A stretch of 64,000 nucleotides of DNA from Oleidesulfovibrio alaskensis DSM 16109. GTDB lineage: Bacteria > Desulfobacterota > Desulfovibrionia > Desulfovibrionales > Desulfovibrionaceae. A program made the translations under genes and the position numbers. The stretch is taken from the NCBI RefSeq assembly GCF_000482745.1, contig NZ_AXWQ01000014.1, positions 76,670 to 140,669 on the forward strand, read 5' to 3'. How positions within the stretch are numbered: position 1 is the stretch's first letter; the number at the start of each line of letters is the position of its first letter. Under the pieces are notes generated by a model. It was not told where the DNA came from, did not search any database, and was given only the letters and a program-made list of their open reading frames with translations. This document shows positions 44,658 through 53,702 of the stretch, piece after piece.

Positions 44658-45575
44658 ATGAAAGAATCCAGACAGGTCGATATAGTCATTCTGGGGGGCG
44701 GACCTGCGGGCATGACCGCCGCCATTTATGCTGCCAGAGCAAGCCTGAATGTGGCCCTGCTTGAAGAAAGCGTCACGGGCGGGCTGGTCAATTCCACATA
44801 TACTGTCGAAAATTTTCCGTCGTATCCGGCCATACACGGTATGGAACTGATGCAGAAAATGCGTGACCACGTGGACAGCCTGGGCGTGACAGTGGAGGAA
44901 GTGTGCGAAATAGAATCTGTTTCGCTTGCCGGTCAGGTGAAAACCGTGGAAACGGATGAGGCGGTGTTTCAGGCACGGGCTGTCATTCTGGCCACCGGAC
45001 GTAAGCCCGTGCCGCTTGATGTGCCCACCGGCTGTGAACAGGTGCACCACTGCGCCATATGCGACGGCGCCGCTTACAAAGGCCGCCGCGTGCTGGTGGT
45101 GGGCGGCGGCAACAGTGCTTTTGACGAAAGCCTGTACATGCTGGGCATAGGTGTGGAGCACATAACGCTTGTGGAAAAAATGGACCGTTTTTTTGCCGCG
45201 CAGTCCACGCAGGACACCCTGCTGGAAACAGGCAGGGTGGATGCCCGTACGCAGACCGTGGTGCATGACCTGATAGTGGAGAATGACTCGTTGAAGGCCG
45301 CCGTGCTGGAGCACACCGGAAGCGGCGTGCGCGAGACGGTACCCGTGGACGGCGTGTTCGTGTTTCTGGGACAGAGCCCCAATAACGATCTGTTCAGAGA
45401 CGTGGTGACCCTGAGCCGCGGCGGCTATGTAGTGGTGGACGAACATATGGCCACCAGCGTGCCCGGCGTGTTCAGCGCGGGTGATATAAACGAAAAGCAC
45501 TACCGGCAGATAACCACGGCCATGGCGGACGGCACCGTTGCGGCGCTGGCGGCCGAACGCTACATCAGATCGTAA
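44658..45575 (+). CDS. Thioredoxin reductase-like FAD oxidoreductase
   Basis: A 305-residue low-molecular-weight thioredoxin reductase. The FAD motif is GGGPAGMTAAIYAARA (about 13-28), the redox site CAICDG, the pyridine-nucleotide motif VVGGGNSAFDESL, and the C-terminal FAD block GVFSAGDINEKHYRQI. In NADPH enzymes the second strand is followed by HRRxxxR; here that stretch is VEKMDRF, with an acidic residue where the 2'-phosphate would sit. NADH preference is therefore likely. It almost certainly reduces the upstream CPHC thioredoxin. Confidence 0.92.
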   Translation: MKESRQVDIVILGGGPAGMTAAIYAARASLNVALLEESVTGGLVNSTYTVENFPSYPAIHGMELMQKMRDHVDSLGVTVEEVCEIESVSLAGQVKTVETDEAVFQARAVILATGRKPVPLDVPTGCEQVHHCAICDGAAYKGRRVLVVGGGNSAFDESLYMLGIGVEHITLVEKMDRFFAAQSTQDTLLETGRVDARTQTVVHDLIVENDSLKAAVLEHTGSGVRETVPVDGVFVFLGQSPNNDLFRDVVTLSRGGYVVVDEHMATSVPGVFSAGDINEKHYRQITTAMADGTVAALAAERYIRS

Positions 45576-45587
45576 CGGAGCCTGCTC

Positions 45588-46973
45588 ATGTTCATATCAA
45601 ACAAATCTCTGCGTAACTGGCTGCTGGTGGCGGGCATTGCCGGTGCCGGCGCTTTTGCGCTGCATAATCCCGAAAACCCCCGTCTCACCCTGTACTGGTT
45701 CGAGACCATTTTCGCCATTGCCGCATTCGCCTTTGAGCTGATGCCCATGTTTGCCACGGCCGTACTGCTGATGACAGCCTATGTGGTGACGGGGATCAGC
45801 TCACCCGACCTCGCCTTTGTGGGCTGGACAACTCCCATTCCCTGGGTGTGCATGTGCGGCATGCTCATCGGTGTGCTGATGGAGCGGACCCGCCTTTCAA
45901 ACCGCATAGCTCTGCTGGCCATCACGCGCATCGGCACCACGCCCGTGCGGCTGTACATAGCCATGATCATTGCGGGGTATGTCATCGGAGCCATTATTCC
46001 CGATGTCATCACAGTCACCATTCTGTTCATGACCATAGCCTCGGGCATGTGCGCCAGCATGAAGCTTGAAAAAGGCTCCGTTGCGTCCACCACGCTTATC
46101 ATGGCTGCTTTTTTCGGCGCCACTGTGCCTGCCACCAACTATCTGCCCAACAACGTGGGCATAGTGGGGCTGCTTATGGTCAAGGAAATGGGCGTGCCCA
46201 TCGAATGGCTGGGATTTTTTGTGGAAAACGTGGCGTTTTCGCTGCTGGTGGCCGCAGCCTGCGTGGGGATACTGCATGTTTTCGGCTCGCGCGAACTGGG
46301 GCGCTACATGCAGCAGTGCCTCAGCCATGCGCATGACGAACTGCACAAGATGGGCCGTATGAGCCGTGAAGAAAGCAAAACCCTGTTGCTTACCGCGCTG
46401 GCGCTGGCCGCTTTTGCCACAGAACGCCTGCACGGTGTGCCCGGCTACTACGCTTTTGTGGGGGTGGTGCTGCTGGGATTCACGCCGCTTTTCAGCCTGC
46501 TGAAAAAAGAAGATGTCGAAAAAGTCCAGTTTTCCATCCTGTTCTTTATCGTGGGCTGCATGGCCATCGGTATTGTGGCGGGCAGTCTGGGCATACCGGC
46601 ACTTATGGCGGCAGAAATCGTGCCGTATCTCAAAACTGTGGACAGTCTTTCCGCCACATCGCTGCTGGCCTATCTTACCGGTATTCTGGCTAACTTTGCG
46701 CTTACTCCCGTGGCAGCGGCCACCTCGCTCAGTATTCCTCTGGCCGAGATAGCCACCAGCCTCGGGCTGGAAATCAAGCCGCTGCTGTACAGCTTCTTCT
46801 ACGGCCTTGATCAGTTTCTGTTCCCTTACGAACTGGCCGCCGCGCTTATAATGTTTGCCACAGGCTATGTGCGCATGCGCTATCTGGTGGCCATCATGGC
46901 GGTGCGCATGATCTGCGCAGCCGCCGCCGTGTGGGTGGTGGGCGCCACCTACTGGCAGTGGATATCCTTCTGA
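45588..46973 (+). CDS. SLC13 (DASS)-type anion transporter
   Basis: A 461-residue membrane protein with about eleven helices. Repeated hairpin motifs typical of divalent-anion/sodium symporters are present: FFGATVPATNYLPNNVGIVG in the first half and LANFALTPVAAATSLSIPLAEIATSLG in the second. Family substrates include dicarboxylates, sulfate and sulfonates. Only 12 bp separates it from the reductase, so it belongs to the operon and may import the hydrolase substrate or export the product anion. Substrate is not readable. Confidence 0.83.
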   Translation: MFISNKSLRNWLLVAGIAGAGAFALHNPENPRLTLYWFETIFAIAAFAFELMPMFATAVLLMTAYVVTGISSPDLAFVGWTTPIPWVCMCGMLIGVLMERTRLSNRIALLAITRIGTTPVRLYIAMIIAGYVIGAIIPDVITVTILFMTIASGMCASMKLEKGSVASTTLIMAAFFGATVPATNYLPNNVGIVGLLMVKEMGVPIEWLGFFVENVAFSLLVAAACVGILHVFGSRELGRYMQQCLSHAHDELHKMGRMSREESKTLLLTALALAAFATERLHGVPGYYAFVGVVLLGFTPLFSLLKKEDVEKVQFSILFFIVGCMAIGIVAGSLGIPALMAAEIVPYLKTVDSLSATSLLAYLTGILANFALTPVAAATSLSIPLAEIATSLGLEIKPLLYSFFYGLDQFLFPYELAAALIMFATGYVRMRYLVAIMAVRMICAAAAVWVVGATYWQWISF

Positions 46974-46984
46974 CCGGTCACGGA

Positions 46985-47015
46985 CACATGCGGCGGTATC
47001 ATGCCGCCGCATGTG
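46985..47015 (+). other. Intercistronic stem-loop
   Basis: A 12-bp perfect stem CACATGCGGCGG / CCGCCGCATGTG with a 7-nt loop, 12 bp after the anion transporter. No T-run, so read-through to the next gene is possible. Confidence 0.55.
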
Positions 47016-47148
47016 CCGTCCTGCCGGTAGGTTTCATACATTTTTCATAACATTCCGCAGGGCGGCACGGAACAGCAGCGCGGCTTTTCCGCCGGTCTTC
47101 ACCCGTGTCCGCAGTGGTTCATTCAACAGGATATCAGGAACCTTCATC

Positions 47149-48102
47149 ATGTCTTATAGAATGATTCTTGCGGCGCTGGCCGTGGTTCATATCGTCTGGG
47201 GCGGCGGATTCATCGTGCTCAAGGTGGTGCAGGAGCATCTGGCGCTGGAGCATATCCTGCTGGGCAGGGTTATACTGGCGTCGCTGCTGTACCTGCTGCT
47301 GTGGAAGCGGATTCCTTCTCCGTGCTACCGCAAGGGGGACTGGAAGGTGCTGCTTCTGCTTGCGCTTTGCGAACCGTTTCTGCTGTTCACGTTCGAGACT
47401 CTGGGGCTGCGTTACACATCGGCCTCGCAGGGAGGCATGATTGTCGCCTGTGTGCCTCTTACCGTGGCGCTGGGGGCCTTTGCTGTGTACCGTGAAAAAA
47501 TCGGGCGGCGGTGTCTGGCGGGCATAGTGTGCGCGGTATGCGGGGTGGTCGTGGTATCTGCTCTGGCAACGGCGGGCGATCAGGCACCCGCACCGCTGCT
47601 GGGCAACTTATTTATTTTCTGCGCCGTGCTGGCGTCAACCTGTTATGCCCTCAGCGTCAAGCATCTGTGCGCACGCTATCATTATATGTACCTTGCCGGA
47701 GTACAGGTTTTCGGCGCCACGGTGCTGTTTGTGCCCGGGGCGCTCATGCAGCCGCTGCCGCCTGCACATGTGCTGTTCAGTCCTCAGGTTGCGGGGTCGC
47801 TTCTGTATCTGGGGCTGGGCATCACGTTTCTTGTCTATTTTGTCATCAACTACGCGCTTACACGCATAAAAGCCGCGGTGGTCATTCAGTTCGCCAACCT
47901 TATTCCGGTATCCACGCTGGTGTTCGCCTATATTTTTCTGGGCGAGCGGCTTTCGTCCGCCCAGTATGCGGGGGTGGGGCTGGTGCTGGCGGGGGTGCTG
48001 CTGGCGGGGGCGTCGGGATCGGGCGAGCTGAACACCGGAAAAAAGGAAGGAGAGGCACATGCGCAGAAGGCATGTGCCGCGGAAGGTGCCGCCGGAGACT
48101 GA
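47149..48102 (+). CDS. EamA/DMT-family transporter
   Basis: A 317-residue membrane protein of the drug/metabolite transporter superfamily, with ten helices in two EamA repeats (AVVHIVWGGGFIVLKVVQEHL in the first; ALTRIKAAVVIQFANLIPV in the second). Members export amino acids, nucleotides or metabolites. It lies 175 bp after the SLC13 gene on the same strand, with a hairpin between, and may be the last gene of that block. The start at 47149 has a weak CAGGA upstream; the frame back to 47011 is not coding-like. Confidence 0.85.
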   Translation: MSYRMILAALAVVHIVWGGGFIVLKVVQEHLALEHILLGRVILASLLYLLLWKRIPSPCYRKGDWKVLLLLALCEPFLLFTFETLGLRYTSASQGGMIVACVPLTVALGAFAVYREKIGRRCLAGIVCAVCGVVVVSALATAGDQAPAPLLGNLFIFCAVLASTCYALSVKHLCARYHYMYLAGVQVFGATVLFVPGALMQPLPPAHVLFSPQVAGSLLYLGLGITFLVYFVINYALTRIKAAVVIQFANLIPVSTLVFAYIFLGERLSSAQYAGVGLVLAGVLLAGASGSGELNTGKKEGEAHAQKACAAEGAAGD

Positions 48103-48746
48103 GCACAGTGCGGCAGCAGCTGCGGCGAGTATTGACCTGCGGCGCCGGGGGTTGTACGTGCTTTTTCTGATGGTCCGGTATATGTCTGTCCGTGCGGTTC
48201 TGACCGGCATGCCCGCAGGAACCGTATGGGGGGAAAAACTTGCTTGCTCCGCAGGCGGGATATGGCGTATGCGTGAATCCTGTAGTTTATTTCAGTATCT
48301 GCCCGGGGCCGGCGGTTGCGGAGTCCGGGCGGCAAGCCCCCGCACTCTGTTGCCGGTGGGCGGAAAAGCAGGAGAAGGCAAGGTGTTGTCCGCTGCATGG
48401 ACAGGTTCGGCGCCGGTGGAATTGCTGTCCTTTGCTCCGGCATATGGTACGGTACGCATCATGTCAGCCATGCATCATCGCCGCGGACGCAGCGGTGCGC
48501 TCCGCGTTCTGTCCGCCCGGCGTTTTTTCCGGGCAGTATGTACACACAGGGCTGTACACCGCATGGGGCATGTGCTCCGCGCCTGTTTTGCGCCGGATAC
48601 GTTTTTTTCTTTGTTCCGCGCCGGTAGCGGCTCTGCCGAAGTCCGGCACGGCATTGTTCCGGCATATATATCTGCGTTTCACGGTCCGGCACCGCACACC
48701 GGTGCCGGCGTTTTCGTTCATATAAATGGATAGTCCAGGGAATATT
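48103..48746. other. Long intergenic region before hdrC
   Basis: No gene recognised. A plus-strand frame at 48059-48733 is open by composition only. The sole clear signal is a terminator-like hairpin at 48686-48714, 33 bp before hdrC. The promoter of the hdr-flx operon must lie in or near here, but I see no strong -35/-10 or sigma-54 motif. Confidence 0.5.
48686..48714 (+). terminator. Terminator-like hairpin just upstream of hdrC
   Basis: A 9-bp stem CCGGCACCG / CGGTGCCGG with a 5-nt loop, then CG and TTTT. It could end upstream transcription or act as an attenuator of the hdr-flx operon. Confidence 0.55.
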
Positions 48747-49361
48747 ATGGAAGTGATATCCTTACAGTCCCGGGATGCCGCGTTTGCCGCAGAGGTCGCC
48801 CGCCGCAGCGGGCAGAATCTGGCCACATGTTACCAGTGCGGTAACTGTACGGCCGGATGTCCGTATACCTTTGTGTACGACATTCCTGTCAGCAGGATCA
48901 TGCGTCTGGTGCAAATGGGCAGAAGAGACGAAGTGTTGCGGTGCCGTTCGCTGTGGCTGTGCGCCAGCTGTCAGTCGTGCACCACACGTTGTCCCAATAA
49001 CATTGATGTGGCCCGCGTGGTCGACGTGCTGCGCCATATGGCGCGAGAAGCAGGATACGCCACCGAAGGCGCTGTCAAAAGCTTCGGCGATGCTTTTCTG
49101 GCATCGGTGGAGCGGCATGGCCGTGTCTACGAAATGGGTATGCTGGTCAACTATGTGCTGAAGACCGGCCGTTTCTGGACCGATTATGATCTTGCTCCCA
49201 CGGTGCTGCCCAAGGGCAAGATCGGGTTCCGGCCGCATACCATTCAGGGTGCCGGTCATGTGGCGGCCATATTCCGCCGTTTCCGCGAGCGGCAGCAGGA
49301 AGACCGGCAGGCTGTTTCCGCCGCCGGCCCTGCCGCTGAGAGCAAGGGAGGCAGCCGATGA
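48747..49361 (+). CDS. hdrC: Heterodisulfide reductase subunit C
   Basis: A 204-residue iron-sulfur protein with two [4Fe-4S] motifs, CYQCGNCTAGCP (about 29-40) and CASCQSCTTRCP (about 69-80). No membrane helix, so it is of the soluble HdrABC type. It carries electrons between HdrA and HdrB. The start at 48747 has AGGGA five nt upstream; an ATG at 48726 lacks one. It overlaps hdrB by 4 bp and is first in hdrCBA-flxDCBA. Confidence 0.93.
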   Translation: MEVISLQSRDAAFAAEVARRSGQNLATCYQCGNCTAGCPYTFVYDIPVSRIMRLVQMGRRDEVLRCRSLWLCASCQSCTTRCPNNIDVARVVDVLRHMAREAGYATEGAVKSFGDAFLASVERHGRVYEMGMLVNYVLKTGRFWTDYDLAPTVLPKGKIGFRPHTIQGAGHVAAIFRRFRERQQEDRQAVSAAGPAAESKGGSR

Positions 49362-50257
49362 GTCTTGCCACTGTAGCGTATTATCCGGGCTGTTCGGGCG
49401 GCGGCACGTCTGCCGAGTACGAAAAGTCGACTCAGGCCGTTTTCCGCGCACTGGGCGTGCGGCTGGAAGAACTGCCTGACTGGAGCTGCTGCGGTTCCAC
49501 ACCCGCACACACGGTCAACCATGTGCTTTCGGCAGCATTGTCGGCGCGCAATCTGGCCATTGCCGCCACGGCGGGCCACAGCGTGGTGACCACCCCCTGT
49601 CCCAGCTGTCTTTCCAACCTGCGCACTGCTGCGCATAAAATGGAAGATGCGGAATTCCGCAGTCAGGTTTCGGCATTGCTGCATGACGGTGCCGCTGATG
49701 CCGATGTTGAAACGGGAGCGGATGTCGACGTGCGTTCGACCCTGCAGATACTGGCGGAAGAAGTGGGTGCGCAGGCTGTGCAGGAAAAGGTGCGCAAGCC
49801 CCTGAGCGGCCTGAAGGTGGCCTGCTATTACGGCTGCATTATGAACCGGCCCCCCGGTCTGATGCAGTTTGACGACCCCGAACACCCCATGGCCATGGAC
49901 AGGCTGATGGAAGCCTGCGGGGCCGAGGTGGTGCCTTTTCCGCTGAAGGTTGAATGCTGCGGAGCGGCATTCGGCATGCCGCGCCGCGATATTGTTTCCG
50001 AACTTTCGGGGCGCCTGCTGGACGCCGCGGCGGACTGCGGTGCCGATGCCGTGGTGGCTGCCTGTCCTCTCTGCCAGATGAACCTTGACATGCGTCAGGG
50101 ACAGGTGAATGCGGCCCGCGGTTCGCGGCACGCACTGCCTGTGTTTTATTTTACCCAGCTGATGGGGCTTTCCTTCGGTCTTGCACCGGCGGACGTGGGC
50201 CTTGCCAAGCTGGTTGTGGACCCCGGCCCCTGCCTCCGCGCGGCAGGCGTGCTCTAA
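49358..50257 (+). CDS. hdrB: Heterodisulfide reductase subunit B
   Basis: A 299-residue catalytic subunit with two CCG domains: CCGSTPAHTVNHVLS with TPCPSC, and CCGAAFGMPRRDIVS with AACPLC. In HdrB these bind the non-cubane [4Fe-4S] clusters that reduce disulfides. In Desulfovibrio the physiological disulfide is not CoM-S-S-CoB; DsrC has been proposed. Overlaps hdrC (ATGA) and precedes hdrA by 18 bp. Confidence 0.95.
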   Translation: MSLATVAYYPGCSGGGTSAEYEKSTQAVFRALGVRLEELPDWSCCGSTPAHTVNHVLSAALSARNLAIAATAGHSVVTTPCPSCLSNLRTAAHKMEDAEFRSQVSALLHDGAADADVETGADVDVRSTLQILAEEVGAQAVQEKVRKPLSGLKVACYYGCIMNRPPGLMQFDDPEHPMAMDRLMEACGAEVVPFPLKVECCGAAFGMPRRDIVSELSGRLLDAAADCGADAVVAACPLCQMNLDMRQGQVNAARGSRHALPVFYFTQLMGLSFGLAPADVGLAKLVVDPGPCLRAAGVL

Positions 50258-50275
50258 CGCCAAGGAGATGAAACC

Positions 50276-52258
50276 ATGCGCATAGGCGTTTTCGTCTGCC
50301 ACTGCGGGAGCAACATCGCCGCCACCGTCGACTGTCCTTCGGTTGCGGAGACGGCACGGATGTTCCCCGATGTGGTGTATTCCACCGATACCATGTACGC
50401 CTGTTCCGAACCGGGGCAGGAGGGTATAGTGCAGTCCATTGCCGAGCATAATCTGGACGGCGTGGTGGTGGCTTCCTGTTCGCCCCGCATGCACGAACCC
50501 ACCTTCCGGCGCGCGCTGGAGCGTGCCGGGCTGAACCGCTACATGCTGGAAATGGCAAACATCCGCGAACATGTTTCGTGGATCGGCAAAGATATCAGAC
50601 GCAACACGGTCAAGGCCTCGGACCTGATACGTATGGCCGTGGAAAAGCTGCGCCATAACGCTCCCCTTACGCCCAAGCACTTCGAGGTGACCCGCAGAGC
50701 GCTGGTCATCGGCGGCGGCGTGGCGGGCATTCAGGCCGCGCTGGACTGTGCCGATGCAGGCATAGAAGTGATCATGGTGGAGCGCGAACCCAGCATAGGC
50801 GGCAAAATGGCCAAGCTGGACAAGACGTTTCCCACTGTGGACTGTTCGTCCTGCATTCTCGGTCCCAAGATGGTGGACGTGGCTCAGCATCCCAACATCA
50901 CGCTGTACGCCGCTGCCGAAGTGGACGAGATAAGCGGCTATGTGGGTAACTTTGAGGTCAAAATCCGCCGCAGGCAGACCTATGTTGACTGGTCCAAATG
51001 TACCGGTTGCGGCCTGTGCATGGAAAAATGCCCCAGCAAAAAAAGCTTCGACCGCTTTAACGAAGGGGTGGCCACAACCACGGCCATCAATATACCCTTT
51101 CCGCAGGCCATTCCCAAAAAGGCTTCCATCGATCCCGACTACTGCCGCAAGCTGCAGGGTAAAAAATGCGGCGTGTGTGAAAAGTTCTGCCCCATGGGCT
51201 GCATCGATTTCGAGCAGCAGGAGACCGTGGTCACCGAAAAAGTGGGCGCCATTGTGGCGGCCACGGGGTACGATCTTTTTGACTACACGGTGTACGGCCA
51301 GTACGGCGCCGGAAAATACCCCGATGTCATCACATCGCTGCAGTACGAACGCCTGATGAATGCCTCCGGCCCCACCGGCGGCCACATCAAGCGTCCTTCG
51401 GACGGCAGGGAACCCAAGGAAGTGGTTTTCATCCAGTGCGTGGGGTCGCGCGACCCCGCCGTGGGCAGACCCTACTGCAGCGGATTCTGCTGCATGTATA
51501 CCGCCAAACAGGCGGTGCTGACCAAAGACCACATCCCCGATTCCAACTCCTATGTTTTTTACATGGATATCCGCGCCCCCGGCAAAGGATACGACGAGTT
51601 TACGCGGCGCGCTCAGGAACAGTACGACGTGCAGTATGTGCGCGGCCGTGTTTCCATGATTTTCCCGCGCGGCGACAAGCTGGTGGTACGCGGTGCCGAC
51701 ACGCTGGCAGGCACGCAGGTAGAGGTTGAAGCCGACCTTGTGGTGCTGGCAGTGGGGGTTGAGGCTGCTCATGGTGCGCCTCAGCTGGCCGAAAAACTGC
51801 GTATTTCCTACGATCAGTACGGCTTTTTCATGGAGTCGCACCCCAAGCTGAAACCCGTGGAAACCAACACCGCCGGTGTGTATCTGGCCGGAGCCTGTCA
51901 GGGCGCCAAGGATATTCCCACATCAGTGGGACAGGGCAGTGCCGCGGCTTCCAAGGTGCTGACACTGTTCTCGCGTGAAATGCTTGAGTCGGACCCGCAG
52001 GTTGCCAAGGTTGATACGGCGCGCTGCGTGGGCTGCATGAAGTGCGCCATGACATGTCCTTTCGGCGCGGTGCGTGAAACGCAGGACCGTGCAGGCAATG
52101 TGAAGGCGGACGTGCTGGAAACCGTGTGTCAGGGCTGCGGCATTTGCACGGCAACCTGTCCGCACGGGGCCATTCAGCTGCAGCATTTCACAGACAACCA
52201 GATTCTTGCGGAGGTTAATGCCTTATGTCCGCCCCTGATGGACGAGAGCTTCGAATAG
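50276..52258 (+). CDS. hdrA: Heterodisulfide reductase subunit A
   Basis: A 660-residue flavin-bifurcating subunit. An N-terminal Cys-containing segment (VFVCHCGSNI) leads to the FAD-binding GGGVAGIQAALDCADAG (near 145-161). The thioredoxin-reductase-like part has CSSC in TVDCSSCILGPK. Four ferredoxin motifs are seen: CTGCGLCMEKCP, CGVCEKFCPMGC, and near the C-terminus CVGCMKCAMTCP and CQGCGICTATCP. Electron bifurcation at its FAD is established for methanogen HdrA. AAGGAGA precedes the ATG, and its 3' end overlaps flxD by 34 bp. Confidence 0.96.
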   Translation: MRIGVFVCHCGSNIAATVDCPSVAETARMFPDVVYSTDTMYACSEPGQEGIVQSIAEHNLDGVVVASCSPRMHEPTFRRALERAGLNRYMLEMANIREHVSWIGKDIRRNTVKASDLIRMAVEKLRHNAPLTPKHFEVTRRALVIGGGVAGIQAALDCADAGIEVIMVEREPSIGGKMAKLDKTFPTVDCSSCILGPKMVDVAQHPNITLYAAAEVDEISGYVGNFEVKIRRRQTYVDWSKCTGCGLCMEKCPSKKSFDRFNEGVATTTAINIPFPQAIPKKASIDPDYCRKLQGKKCGVCEKFCPMGCIDFEQQETVVTEKVGAIVAATGYDLFDYTVYGQYGAGKYPDVITSLQYERLMNASGPTGGHIKRPSDGREPKEVVFIQCVGSRDPAVGRPYCSGFCCMYTAKQAVLTKDHIPDSNSYVFYMDIRAPGKGYDEFTRRAQEQYDVQYVRGRVSMIFPRGDKLVVRGADTLAGTQVEVEADLVVLAVGVEAAHGAPQLAEKLRISYDQYGFFMESHPKLKPVETNTAGVYLAGACQGAKDIPTSVGQGSAAASKVLTLFSREMLESDPQVAKVDTARCVGCMKCAMTCPFGAVRETQDRAGNVKADVLETVCQGCGICTATCPHGAIQLQHFTDNQILAEVNALCPPLMDESFE

Positions 52259-52734
52259 TCGGCTTTCTTTGCAACTGGTGCTCCTACGGGGGGGCGGATA
52301 CCGCGGGTGTGGGCCGTTTTGTGCAGCCCACCGACCTGCGCATTGTCCGTGTTCCCTGCTCCGGCCGCATTGATCCGTTGTTTATTGTACGCGCGCTTAT
52401 CAGCGGTGCTGACGGCGTGCTTGTATCGGGCTGTCACCCCCGTGACTGCCATTATGCAGCGGGCAACTATTATGCCCGCAGGCGGCTTGAAATGCTCAAG
52501 CAGTTTTTGCCGGTCACCGGTATCGATCCTGCCCGGTTCGAGTACACATGGGTGTCCGCTTCCGAAGGGCAGCGCTGGCAGCATGTGGTGACAACATTCA
52601 CCAGCCGCATACATGATCTCGGCCCCGCGCCCAGAATGACAGGCGGAAACGGCTATGCCGAACTGGCCGACATCGAGCGTGCGGTGCAGGCCGGTCAGGG
52701 ATGCCCCTGCCATCTCAAGGAGGTGCGCTCATGA
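52225..52734 (+). CDS. flxD: FlxD, MvhD-like [2Fe-2S] electron-transfer subunit
   Basis: A 169-residue MvhD-family protein. The cysteines that bind the [2Fe-2S] cluster are in GFLCNWCSYGGADTAG, VPCSGRI and VSGCHPRDCHYAAGN. In methanogens MvhD links hydrogenase to HdrA; here it should link FlxABC to HdrA. A GGAGG within hdrA lies before the ATG. It overlaps flxC by 4 bp. Confidence 0.92.
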   Translation: MSAPDGRELRIVGFLCNWCSYGGADTAGVGRFVQPTDLRIVRVPCSGRIDPLFIVRALISGADGVLVSGCHPRDCHYAAGNYYARRRLEMLKQFLPVTGIDPARFEYTWVSASEGQRWQHVVTTFTSRIHDLGPAPRMTGGNGYAELADIERAVQAGQGCPCHLKEVRS

Positions 52735-53702
52735 GCGTGCTGCAGGAATTGAAAGAACAGATACGCGCCGCCCTGCCGGAACTCGACATGGTTCTGGGCT
52801 GGGAGCAGGGCTTTGACGCCCTGCACATGCGGCCTTTGTTTATCCGTACCGAAAAAGATCTTGAGCGGCTTGTGCTCAACCCGCTGTGCGTGCACAGCCT
52901 TGCCACCTATCTGCCGGGTCTGCTGCGCGGGGCCGGAAACGATAAAAAGGTGGGCCTTGTGGTCAAAGGCTGTGATTCGCGTGCGGTCATACAGCTGGTG
53001 CAGGAAAAGCTCATCCCCCGCGACAGAGTGGTCATGTTCGGCTTCGGCTGCAACGGCATAGTAAGCCTGCAGAAGCTGGAAGCCGGAGCACAGGGCTGTA
53101 CCGGAATCGGCAGCGTGGAGTTTGCCGGCGACAAGGTTGTGCTTTCGGCGCCGGATACCAAGGTGGAACTGCCGTTTGCAGAGATACGCAGCGGTAAATG
53201 TGAAACCTGCCGGTATCATAACGCCATAGATGCCGATCATTTTGCCGGAGCCCGTGTGGAAGAGGGCGCAGTGCCCGCAAAGCATCCCACACTGGAAGAG
53301 TTTGAAAAACTGCCGTTGTCCGAGCGTTTTGCTTTCTGGCAGGAGCAGATGCGGCGCTGTGTGCGTTGTTACGCCTGCCGCAACACCTGCCCCATGTGCG
53401 TATGCCGGGACCACTGCATTGCCACGTCGCGCAATCCGCACTGGCTTACGCAGGAATCCAGCACCGCGGAGAACTTCATGTTCCAGATGATCCATGTGAT
53501 GCACCTGACAGGGCGCTGTGTGGAGTGCGGTGAATGTGAACGCGCCTGTCCGCTGGATATCCCGCTTATGCTGCTGCGCCGCTCCATGAACGGAGTGGTC
53601 AGGGAGCTTTTTGCCTACGAAAGCGGTACCGACCCCGATGCCACGCCCCCTCTGCTTACCTATCAGGTAGAGGAAGAGACCATTAACGAGCGAGGCTGGT
53701 AA
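52731..53702 (+). CDS. flxC: FlxC, iron-sulfur subunit of the flavin oxidoreductase
   Basis: A 323-residue protein. The N-terminal half resembles F420-hydrogenase/formate-dehydrogenase beta proteins (VGLVVKGCDSRAVIQLVQE). Cysteine motifs follow: GKCETCRYHNA, CVRCYACRNTCPMCVC, and a C-terminal ferredoxin CVECGECERACPLD. It probably transfers electrons within FlxABCD. The start ATG at 52731 overlaps the flxD stop and has AAGGAGG upstream; a start 30 nt earlier is rejected. Confidence 0.9.
   Translation: MSVLQELKEQIRAALPELDMVLGWEQGFDALHMRPLFIRTEKDLERLVLNPLCVHSLATYLPGLLRGAGNDKKVGLVVKGCDSRAVIQLVQEKLIPRDRVVMFGFGCNGIVSLQKLEAGAQGCTGIGSVEFAGDKVVLSAPDTKVELPFAEIRSGKCETCRYHNAIDADHFAGARVEEGAVPAKHPTLEEFEKLPLSERFAFWQEQMRRCVRCYACRNTCPMCVCRDHCIATSRNPHWLTQESSTAENFMFQMIHVMHLTGRCVECGECERACPLDIPLMLLRRSMNGVVRELFAYESGTDPDATPPLLTYQVEEETINERGW

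Noticed and set aside
42339..48102. Direct identification of this block with the published mre metal-reduction operon
   Set aside because: The operon as I recall it contains an additional oxidoreductase (MreG) that is not visible here, and the gene order does not match, so I mention only a resemblance.
48653..48670. GGCACG-N4-TTG, a possible sigma-54 promoter before hdrC
   Set aside because: The spacing between GG and the expected GC is off by one and the -12 GC is GT.
48059..48733. 224-codon plus-strand frame in the gap before hdrC
   Set aside because: Overlaps the end of the EamA gene, no ribosome-binding site, no motif, Arg/Ala/Cys composition typical of shadow frames.
49256..51841. 861-codon open frame on the minus strand
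   Set aside because: Antisense to hdrB and hdrA, whose iron-sulfur motifs prove the plus strand is coding.
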